Source of the DNA: Candidatus Saccharibacteria bacterium UBA6039
GTDB lineage: Bacteria; Patescibacteriota; Saccharimonadia; Saccharimonadales; Saccharimonadaceae
Assembly: GCA_002427805.1 (NCBI GenBank)
Contig: DIZB01000031.1
Location: forward strand, 1 to 19,203
Direction of reading: 5' to 3'
Length of the DNA: 19,203 nt
A program made the position numbers and the translations under genes. The stretch's first letter is position 1. Every line of letters starts with the position of its first letter. Under the pieces are notes generated by a model that saw only the letters and a program-made list of their open reading frames with translations, was not told where the DNA came from and ran no database searches. This document shows, one piece after another, positions 11,594 through 18,699 of the stretch.

Positions 11594-11746
11594 ATGATTG
11601 CATATGGAGCATCACATAAACAGACCGAAAAAAGACAGCTTAAATTATGGCTTACAGTGAGCCATACGACTGGCAAACTCCGCATTCTTGTGATCCCTAA
11701 ATGGTACAACAATTACGGACAGAATGACTATGGAGTTAAGTCGTGA
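11594..11746 (+). CDS. 50-aa leaderless small protein
   Basis: An ORF of 50 codons plus TGA, starting MIAYGASHKQTEKRQLKLWL and ending YNNYGQNDYGVKS. It is basic, with a strand-like middle (KLRILVIPKWY) and an aromatic and asparagine-rich tail. No family is recognised. Support comes from the promoter architecture: TATGCT stands 6 nt before the ATG, the spacing of eleven clear genes in this window. It fills part of the otherwise empty 700 bp between 11233 and 11935. It may be a decayed gene; confidence is moderate to low. Confidence 0.4.
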   Translation: MIAYGASHKQTEKRQLKLWLTVSHTTGKLRILVIPKWYNNYGQNDYGVKS

Positions 11747-11800
11747 CAGAACAACGACTACCGACGATAGCTTGGGCGCGACGGGGACAATATCACGACT

Positions 11801-11876
11801 GATTAGTACCGTATCAACGGGTTAGTGCGCAGGTCTCCAAACCTGAGATCGTGGTTCAATTCCACGTATCTCTGCC
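11801..11876 (+). pseudogene. degenerate tRNA-Trp (CCA anticodon)
   Basis: The T arm is perfect (CGTGG-TTCAATT-CCACG, 11850-11866), followed by TATCTCT, discriminator G (the usual base for bacterial tRNA-Trp) and CC. The anticodon region CAGGT-CTCCAA-ACCTG (anticodon CCA at 11837-11839) lacks one base of the normal 7-nt loop. The D arm AACGGGTTAGTGCG is recognisable, but the 5' acceptor strand expected to pair (AGAGATA) is absent. I call it a non-functional remnant. Its 3' end occupies the position a cassette repeat would have upstream of the next gene. Confidence 0.6.
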
Positions 11877-11895
11877 GAGACGCTCATGATTGAAT

Positions 11896-11919
11896 AGACT
11901 ATAGAAATATAGTCTGTTT
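11896..11919 (+). terminator. terminator hairpin
   Basis: AGACTATA, loop GAAA, TATAGTCT, then GTTTT. Perfect 8-bp stem; the left flank TTGAATAGACTA is shared with the terminator at 3212. Confidence 0.65.
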
Positions 11920-11928
11920 TGTTATAGT
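11920..11928 (+). promoter_or_regulatory. extended -10 of the CBU_0592-like gene
   Basis: TGT followed by TATAGT, 6 nt before the ATG at 11935. Confidence 0.65.
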
Positions 11929-11934
11929 CAACAT

Positions 11935-12192
11935 ATGAAGAAAAAAATGTCGAAGAAACAGGTACTCGCAGAATCTGTAGGATGGTATGGAGCAGTTGCG
12001 ATACTGGCAGCATATGCACTAGTAAGTTTTAATATAATCTCAGGCAATGGTCTTATATTCCAACTCCTTAATCTTACAGGCGCGATTGGAATTATTGCTA
12101 TTGCATCATATAAGAAAGTTCGTCAGTCTATTGTTCTAAATATTTTCTGGGGCATAGTCGCGATTGTTGCAATAATTCGTATTTATATTTAG
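11935..12192 (+). CDS. CBU_0592-like small membrane protein
   Basis: An 85-aa membrane protein. After a lysine-rich start (MKKKMSKKQ) come three hydrophobic segments: WYGAVAILAAYALVSFNI (about 17-34), LIFQLLNLTGAIGIIAIASY (about 40-59) and SIVLNIFWGIVAIVAIIRIY (about 65-84). The WYGA...AYALVSF and QLLNLTGAIG motifs match the CBU_0592-like family, small membrane proteins of unknown function. It is leaderless. On its left is the degenerate tRNA-Trp, on its right (8 nt after the stop) repeat R20. Confidence 0.75.
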   Translation: MKKKMSKKQVLAESVGWYGAVAILAAYALVSFNIISGNGLIFQLLNLTGAIGIIAIASYKKVRQSIVLNIFWGIVAIVAIIRIYI

Positions 12193-12200
12193 GGCTAAAG

Positions 12201-12227
12201 TTCTAAGCTCATCACTTATACCTTGGG
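12201..12227 (+). repeat. cassette repeat R20 (last copy)
   Basis: TTCTAAGCTCATCACTTA, then divergent. It overlaps the stop codon of the minus-strand TSUP gene (12216-12218). No copy is found to the right of it. Confidence 0.65.
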
Positions 12228-12581
12228 GAATATGAGTAGCTTGAGCGCAATTATTATCAAAAACACTGCAAATACTCTCGTAACAGTAATATCTGATAGG
12301 TTCGTTAAATACTTCGCTCCAAAGAAGCTACCCACGACGAAACCAACGATAATAAAGATAGCTGCATATATATTAACGTAGCCGTGTTTATAATATTGAA
12401 GCGCCGCTATGATGCCGATTGGCGGTATCAATAAAGCTAAGGTTGTTCCTTGGGCCATTTTTTGGCTGAAACCCAACAACATAACTAATGCTGGAACGAT
12501 AATAATTCCGCCGCCGATGCCTACGAGACCACTTATGAGTCCAGCTACCAGCCCAATTACCAGAAGAATTACCCAAGTCAT
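12216..12581 (-). CDS. TSUP (TauE/SafE-type) half-size transporter
   Basis: A 121-aa integral membrane protein of the TSUP family (sulfite/sulfonate and related anion exporters). The signature GLVGIGGGIIIVPAL is at residues 19-33, followed by Q44-G45-T46 (AQGTTLA), the family's conserved first-repeat motif. Four helices are predicted (about 3-24, 27-37, 46-63, 72-118 in two parts). Full TSUP proteins have two such repeats (about 240-270 aa), so this is a single repeat that would need to dimerise. Substrate unknown. The ATG is 6 nt after TATAAT on the minus strand. Repeat R20 overlaps its stop. Confidence 0.82.
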   Translation of the reverse strand: MTWVILLVIGLVAGLISGLVGIGGGIIIVPALVMLLGFSQKMAQGTTLALLIPPIGIIAALQYYKHGYVNIYAAIFIIVGFVVGSFFGAKYLTNLSDITVTRVFAVFLIIIALKLLIFPKV

Positions 12582-12587
12582 TCTCGT

Positions 12588-12593
12588 ATTATA
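12588..12593 (-). promoter_or_regulatory. -10 of the TSUP gene
   Basis: Consensus TATAAT on the minus strand, 6 nt before the ATG at 12581: a leaderless start. Confidence 0.65.
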
Positions 12594-12718
12594 CAGTAAA
12601 CTGGGCGCATAGGATGCTATGATTCTGCTTGTGTTGATACTATCGACTTTTATATGTACGTGATCAAATAACTTTAGAGTATTGCCGTAAGCACTATAAG
12701 GGGTTAAACTGATACTGT

Positions 12719-15700
12719 ATGCGCGTTAAAAGGAGGACTCGTGGGATTCTCTCCGCACAATTTAAGTGGAGACCATACTCGAGTGTACCTCGAATAGTTG
12801 CAGTTGGTATTATCCTTGTATCGTTGCTCGTGCTGTTGGTTATGTTTATGTACCGTCCAACGCACGCATCTCCACCGTGTCCATGTACTGTTTTTAGCAG
12901 TTCTCAGCCCTCAACGGCGCCTAGTCTCTTTACACAACCAGGGACAATTGAGCTTGGATTTAAGTTTCAGGCAGATCAAAATGGATATATTTCAGGCATA
13001 CGTTTTTATAAAATCACCGGAATGACTGGCACGCACACCGCATCATTATGGAACCAATACGGGACACGTATTGCCCAAGCGACATTTACGAGTGAGTCAT
13101 CTACCGGCTGGCAGGAAGTCGATTTTAGCCCCGTAGCTGTCACAGCCAACACTACCTATACAGCTTCTGTTTATATGGCAGACGGTAATTATCCGGCAAC
13201 AGCAAGCTACTTTACGAGTGATATTCTTAATTCACCACTGAGTGCCGCCAAAAGTGGTAGCGCACAGGATGCGGGTGGGAGTAGTGGTCAAGGCGTCTAC
13301 GATGATACGGGCTCATCAGTCTATCCAATAAAAACGTTTAATTCCACGAATTATTGGATCGACGTATCGTATGTTGGTTCACCAACAGCAACACCACCAA
13401 CTGTCTCATCGCAGACACCAATTTCTAACGCAACAAATATCCCAGTCACTGATGCTTTGACGGCGACTTTTAACGCCGCCCTCGATCCAGCAACTATTGG
13501 AGCAAATTCGTTAATCTTAAAAGATAGTAACAACAATGTCATTGCAGGAACCACCACCTACGATTCAACGACCTACACGATTAAGTTCATCCCGACTAAC
13601 TTGTTACAAACTGCTACTACCTACACAGCTACCCTCCCAAGCAACGGTTCGGGCATAACAGACCTCCAGGGTCGTCATCTTGCTGTAGATAACGTATGGT
13701 CATTCACCACATCTTCGACTGGTCTTGTGTGCCCATGTAGTATGAAGAATCGCCAAGCACCAGGCGCAGGGTCATTTTCAGCTCGCGATAGCTATCCGTC
13801 AGGCCTAGAGCTTGGCCTAAAAATAATTCCTACAACCAAGGGCTACATTACTTCACTTCGATTTTATAAGACAATCATCACACCAGATACATCGCACACT
13901 GGACATATTTGGGATGCTAACGGCAACCTACTTGCATCTGTATCATTTAACAACGAGAGTGATTATGGTTGGCAAGAAGCAACATTGTCGACACCTCTCA
14001 ATGTTAATAAAGATCAGCTATACATAATTTCTTATGGCATGACGACTGCCGACTACCAATTAAGCAGCGGTACGTTTACAACAGCGATGATCTCGCAGGG
14101 TTTTGAGGCATACCCCAGCGGTGATGCTCGTAATACAGCGACTGGGAGTGGTACTGGAAACTCAGTGTTCTCAGCAAGCCAAAACACTTACCCGAACCAG
14201 TCGAGTACTAACTACTACTACGTAGACGCAGTGTTTGCAACACAGGCAAGCGACACCATACCGCTACATGTGGTAACTGCTCAGCCCACTGATAAAAGTT
14301 ATGGAGTGCTCCATACGACAAACGTGACTGCTACTTTTGACCAGGCACTTGATAACTCGACGGTTAATGGTACAAATGTGACTGTTCGTGATGACAATAA
14401 TAATGTAGTAAGTGGTACTGTATCTTATGATTCTGCCAAGCAAGCTATTACGTTTACCCCTTCATCAACTTTTAGCTACGGTGTGAAATACGCTGTACAC
14501 GTCAGCGCCCAAGTAAAAGATACACGTGGCTTAAACCTACCCGCAGACTATAACTGGTCGTTTACAGTTGGAAGCCCTCTTAAAACAGACATCAGTCAAG
14601 GCAATGGAGGCCCAATCCTCGTAGTAACGACGACTGCAAATCCATACAGCAATTACTACTCAGAGATTTTAAAAACAGAGGGATTTAACTACTTTGATGT
14701 GAAAGATATAACCACGATATCTCCATCGGTACTTGCGAGCTACAGTACCGTATTAGTCGCCGATATGCCCGTAAGCCAATCTCAAGTGGATATGTTTAGT
14801 GCATGGGTAAGTAGCGGTGGTAACCTCATTACAATGCGGCCTGACAAAAAGTTCGCTAGCTTATTAGGCTTAAATGACGTCGGTCAGACGTCTACAAATC
14901 AGTACTTACGGACAAATGTTGCCTCACCAGCCGGGATGGGTATTGTTGATACAACTATCCAATATAAGGGCACGGCTGATCTCTATAGTGTAAGTGATGC
15001 CAATGTCGCTGCTACCCTTTATAGTGACAACACCACGGCGACAGTCTATCCTGCAGCAACAACTCACTCAGTAGGGGCAGGAACAGCAATGGCCTTTACG
15101 TATGATCTTGCAAAGTCCGTTATCGGTCTCCACCAAGGTAATCAAGCTTGGTCGGGTGAAGATAGAAACGGTGACGTCACAATACGATCAAACGACTTAT
15201 TCTATGGGCCTGCAGCTGGTGACGTACAGCCTGACTGGCTCGATAGTACAAAAATTGGTATTCCACAAGCTGACGAACAACAACGACTCCTCGCGAATAT
15301 GATTACCGAGGGCATGAAGAAGAGTATGCCAGCACCGCGTTTTTGGTACTTACCCGACACTCAAAAAGCAGCGTTAGTCCTTGCGGGAGACGATCACGAC
15401 AATCACAACAATACAGGTACAGAGCAGGCGATTAATAACTGGCTAAACGATAGTGTCACTGATTGTTCAATCATTGATTGGCAATGTGTGCGCGCTAGTC
15501 ATTATCTTTATCCGTCAGGTGCGTTTACTCCATCAAGAGCATATCAATATGAGTCATACGGCTTTGAGATAGGTGACCATCCTTCTAATAACGATACGTG
15601 TACGAACTTCCTGACGCTCGGCGAGGTAACAACCAAATATGCCTCTGAGCTTCTGACATGGCAAACACAATACCCTAACTTGCCGCTACAAAAAACCGTT

Positions 15701-16624
15701 CGTTTTCACTGTTATCTATGGAACAGTTGGGATTGGATGCCTCAAGCCGATCTTCTTAATAACATCCACTATGACCTTAATTCAGTTGCCTATCCTGCCA
15801 GCTGGATTGGAACACATAGCCCAATAGTAACAGGCTCTGGAATGAACATGAGATTAACAGACGCAAACGGCGCCTTACTCGACGTCCATCAGGGTGTCAC
15901 TAATTTTGATAACACGGCCGCTAGCGCAACGTCGATTGCAGCCGCCTTTGATAATGCGTTAGGCTCAGATGGCTACTATGGTATCTTTGGAAGTCATTAT
16001 GATATGAACGATACGTATGATCAAACGCTTTATTCAGTCGCAAAAAGTCGTAATATTCCTATTATTAGTAGTCAGCAGGCGCTCGATTGGTTGAGCGGTC
16101 GAGAAAGCTCAAACTTTTCTGACCTCACAAGCAGTGCGCCTGGCGAAGAAAGTTTTACAATCAGTGCGGCCGAGGGTGCCCACGGACTGCAGGCGATGAT
16201 ACCAATTAGTGATGCCGGTGGAACGTTGACAAGTATCAATCTTGATACACGGCCAGTATCGTTTCAAACAAGTGTTATAAAAGGCGTTCAGTACGCATTA
16301 TTTAACGCTTTTCCTGGTAATTATACAGTTACCTATAGTGACTTCGGAGCGACGTCTCCAGCATCATCTGAGGGATCTGGAAGTGGCGGAGGGGTGGTTA
16401 TTACGGCTGAACCGGCGAGCAATAGCGTTCCACTTCAGTCCGGTTCTTCCACCATACCTACTTATTCATCTAGCGCTATCAAGCCAGCAGCTGTATATGA
16501 ATCTAACAAAAAAGGCACAAACAATACTCCCTTACAAATAGTGTTAATCGTCGGTGCAGTCGTTGTGGTGATTGGCGGTGGCTACGCTATATGGTACTTT
16601 ATTATACGCCCTCGATTGTTCTAG
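12719..16624 (+). CDS. large surface protein: 2x DUF4082, 2x Ig-like, deacetylase-like domain
   Basis: A 1301-aa membrane-anchored outer-surface protein. A basic N-terminus and helix (about 25-45) anchor it, and a second helix near the C-terminus (about 1271-1293) ends in RPRLF. Between them: a CPC motif (54-56) with the first DUF4082 (about 73-220), a Big_5-type Ig-like domain (about 225-335, ending WSFTTS), a second CPC plus DUF4082 (about 340-510), a second Ig-like domain (about 515-620, ending WSFTVG), an amidotransferase-like alpha/beta region (ILVVTTT, about 630-760), and a polysaccharide-deacetylase-like region from about 880 with GDDHD (~890) and GDHPSNND (~952) as likely metal-site motifs. 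The canonical TFDD and HxxxH forms are not matched, so catalysis is uncertain. The promoter is not clear. It converges on the GH81 gene. Confidence 0.78.
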   Translation: MRVKRRTRGILSAQFKWRPYSSVPRIVAVGIILVSLLVLLVMFMYRPTHASPPCPCTVFSSSQPSTAPSLFTQPGTIELGFKFQADQNGYISGIRFYKITGMTGTHTASLWNQYGTRIAQATFTSESSTGWQEVDFSPVAVTANTTYTASVYMADGNYPATASYFTSDILNSPLSAAKSGSAQDAGGSSGQGVYDDTGSSVYPIKTFNSTNYWIDVSYVGSPTATPPTVSSQTPISNATNIPVTDALTATFNAALDPATIGANSLILKDSNNNVIAGTTTYDSTTYTIKFIPTNLLQTATTYTATLPSNGSGITDLQGRHLAVDNVWSFTTSSTGLVCPCSMKNRQAPGAGSFSARDSYPSGLELGLKIIPTTKGYITSLRFYKTIITPDTSHTGHIWDANGNLLASVSFNNESDYGWQEATLSTPLNVNKDQLYIISYGMTTADYQLSSGTFTTAMISQGFEAYPSGDARNTATGSGTGNSVFSASQNTYPNQSSTNYYYVDAVFATQASDTIPLHVVTAQPTDKSYGVLHTTNVTATFDQALDNSTVNGTNVTVRDDNNNVVSGTVSYDSAKQAITFTPSSTFSYGVKYAVHVSAQVKDTRGLNLPADYNWSFTVGSPLKTDISQGNGGPILVVTTTANPYSNYYSEILKTEGFNYFDVKDITTISPSVLASYSTVLVADMPVSQSQVDMFSAWVSSGGNLITMRPDKKFASLLGLNDVGQTSTNQYLRTNVASPAGMGIVDTTIQYKGTADLYSVSDANVAATLYSDNTTATVYPAATTHSVGAGTAMAFTYDLAKSVIGLHQGNQAWSGEDRNGDVTIRSNDLFYGPAAGDVQPDWLDSTKIGIPQADEQQRLLANMITEGMKKSMPAPRFWYLPDTQKAALVLAGDDHDNHNNTGTEQAINNWLNDSVTDCSIIDWQCVRASHYLYPSGAFTPSRAYQYESYGFEIGDHPSNNDTCTNFLTLGEVTTKYASELLTWQTQYPNLPLQKTVRFHCYLWNSWDWMPQADLLNNIHYDLNSVAYPASWIGTHSPIVTGSGMNMRLTDANGALLDVHQGVTNFDNTAASATSIAAAFDNALGSDGYYGIFGSHYDMNDTYDQTLYSVAKSRNIPIISSQQALDWLSGRESSNFSDLTSSAPGEESFTISAAEGAHGLQAMIPISDAGGTLTSINLDTRPVSFQTSVIKGVQYALFNAFPGNYTVTYSDFGATSPASSEGSGSGGGVVITAEPASNSVPLQSGSSTIPTYSSSAIKPAAVYESNKKGTNNTPLQIVLIVGAVVVVIGGGYAIWYFIIRPRLF

Positions 16625-16668
16625 TCTTCTCGTTCGTTATACATTTGACATAGCTCTGGGTGAATCTC

Positions 16669-18690
16669 CTATTTAGTTGTATCCGATAGTGAATAGACCC
16701 AGGCATCCATATAGGTACGAGAGTTGCCATCATCAATGTAGGCGTCTTGCTGCTTAGACAAGAGTTGTTCTGCTTTTTGAGGTTGAGTAAGCGCCGTATA
16801 CATTAGTATGTAGTCGCCCAAAGCGACATTATAGTTATCGCTGCGTATTGAGGCACTCACCACATTATTGATAGATGACCCGTCAGATGCGTATTGAAGC
16901 ATCATCGGGCTCATCGGGATGAGTTGAATGCCTAACTTAGTGTTTGCTTCATCACTAAAAAATGTTGAATATGTTCGTTTCCCGCCAAAATTAAGTGAGG
17001 TCAGTGGGCTTGTGAAGCTCTTCAGATACGATGATGAAGTATCGACACTGCGCCAAGCAGCTTTTGCTGTTGCTGCCTCACTTGATAACATCCATGAAGC
17101 CGAAGCTTTCAGCGGTGTATTACCAATTAGCTGCGCCCACAACGCCACGCCGTTCCACGCATTGATAGCCTCTGAGCTCGATTCCTGATTATTGCCATCA
17201 GCAAATGGCGATAGTCCAGCTGCCCAAGAATGTCCAGCGTAAGAATCGTAGTAGCGCTCAACAGGGAAATCTGGAGACGTCGCATATGATGCAATGTCCG
17301 CAACTAAAAGATTGATTTGCTTTTGATCGTTTTTAACAAAACCAGAATCATATTTTCCTAAGATACTTGCTGCGTAAATAAAATAGCCGTAGTGAAAATG
17401 GTGGTCATTGAAGTCTTCTGAGCCAAATGCTTTAGTCTCGGCAGCGACACCTTTAAGTGTTGTGTCATAATAAAAATACTGACCGTTCAATCGTTTAGCA
17501 AATGCATCATTTAATACCGTCTTTAATTGAGTAGCCTCTTTTGTTTGACCTAGTTGCTCAGCTATATCAAGTAGCGTCGCGGCCCGCGCAAGCTGTTTAC
17601 CTGCATAATAGCTATCAGTAGCAGTGATTGACGTTTTAGATATATCGGCCGGCAAACTCGCAATGAGCTGCTGTTTGTGGGTATCACTCAAACGGGACAG
17701 GTCTAGTTCATTCGATGGTTTTGCAGTCTCGACTGATGTTATAAATGAATTGCCCTGAAGCACCTTCATTGAGCCGTAGATGCTGTCGTAGCTGAAAGGT
17801 GAAGGATTACTCGATACGACGTGGCTATAGCTCATAGGCACAAAGAAGGTAGGTTGTGAATTTGTCGTATCATAGTTGTATGTTGTTTCTGTAGAACCAT
17901 CTGCACTTGTGTCCTCGCTGACAGCCACATTACTCAGTTCATTACCGGCAAATGCCCTAAGGCCATCCGCACCACTCCCAGGGAGCGTATAAAACGTAAC
18001 AAGACTGTTATTCGGAGCATCGATGATGGCCGATGAACCATTTACGTTAATGTGAGCGCCGCTAGCTGCGACAATAACATAGTCGTGTCCGGCTTTTGTG
18101 TAGCGCAGATACGTCGCCGATCCATCCTTTGCGGCTGTACCTATTCCGTTAATTGTAAGAGATGAGGGGCTAGTTGCTTTATAGAAAATGTAGGGTGATC
18201 CTTCAGCGAGCGTGACATGTCCAAGCTGCTTCGATCCAGCCGAATAGGTAAGTGTCGCCGATAGCCTATCAAAACGCGTTAACATAAAACCTGTAGCTCC
18301 ATCGACCGATGCTGTAATACCGGGCGTATGCTCGCCAGTAATAACTGTCGGCTGCGATAGTATAGTAGGAAGTCCAACTTCAAATCCTGTATCTTTTGCC
18401 AAAAAACTCAGCGGCATAGGATACACCGGAAGAGGCATCTTTTGTAACACCATGCCGCTAATCCACGAATTCGTTGGAGGGATAATAGCCTTATCTATCC
18501 TATCAGTGAAGGCAGACGAACCACTCTTTTTTGACAACGTGCTGAGCGTTGATTGATCAACGAGAGGCGTTGTTATAACGAGAGGATTTTGAATGAGGTG
18601 TTTTGCCACAAGGATCGCAACAGTTACAGTGACTGCCGCACTCATTATGACGATGCTACCGATGATAATGCCGAGTTTTTTGTGATTCAC
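16669..18690 (-). CDS. GH81 endo-beta-1,3-glucanase, membrane-anchored
   Basis: A 673-aa glycoside hydrolase family 81 protein, a family that cleaves beta-1,3-glucan (laminarin, curdlan, fungal wall glucan). An N-terminal helix (about 6-30) anchors it without a clear cleavage site, so the enzyme faces outward. PTNSWISG near 72 opens the beta-sandwich domain. The catalytic part shows N-D429-H-H-F-H-Y-G, the family's acid motif, and GHSWAAGLSPFADGNNQ followed by E503-S-S-S-E507, the base region. It starts with GTG, 5 nt after GGGAG, which overlaps the TAG stop of the adaptor gene upstream, so the two are co-transcribed and probably translationally coupled. A membrane glucanase beside an adaptor suggests polymer trimming during export, or glucan use. 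Confidence 0.85.
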   Translation of the reverse strand: MNHKKLGIIIGSIVIMSAAVTVTVAILVAKHLIQNPLVITTPLVDQSTLSTLSKKSGSSAFTDRIDKAIIPPTNSWISGMVLQKMPLPVYPMPLSFLAKDTGFEVGLPTILSQPTVITGEHTPGITASVDGATGFMLTRFDRLSATLTYSAGSKQLGHVTLAEGSPYIFYKATSPSSLTINGIGTAAKDGSATYLRYTKAGHDYVIVAASGAHINVNGSSAIIDAPNNSLVTFYTLPGSGADGLRAFAGNELSNVAVSEDTSADGSTETTYNYDTTNSQPTFFVPMSYSHVVSSNPSPFSYDSIYGSMKVLQGNSFITSVETAKPSNELDLSRLSDTHKQQLIASLPADISKTSITATDSYYAGKQLARAATLLDIAEQLGQTKEATQLKTVLNDAFAKRLNGQYFYYDTTLKGVAAETKAFGSEDFNDHHFHYGYFIYAASILGKYDSGFVKNDQKQINLLVADIASYATSPDFPVERYYDSYAGHSWAAGLSPFADGNNQESSSEAINAWNGVALWAQLIGNTPLKASASWMLSSEAATAKAAWRSVDTSSSYLKSFTSPLTSLNFGGKRTYSTFFSDEANTKLGIQLIPMSPMMLQYASDGSSINNVVSASIRSDNYNVALGDYILMYTALTQPQKAEQLLSKQQDAYIDDGNSRTYMDAWVYSLSDTTK

Positions 18691-18699
18691 TCATTCTCC

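Noticed and set aside
11801..11876. Functional tRNA-Trp
   Set aside because: The 5' acceptor strand does not pair with TATCTCT, and the anticodon loop is one base short.
11822..12019. Minus-strand ORF ending GIEPRSQVWRPAH
   Set aside because: This is the well-known spurious translation of the antisense strand of a tRNA-Trp-like sequence.
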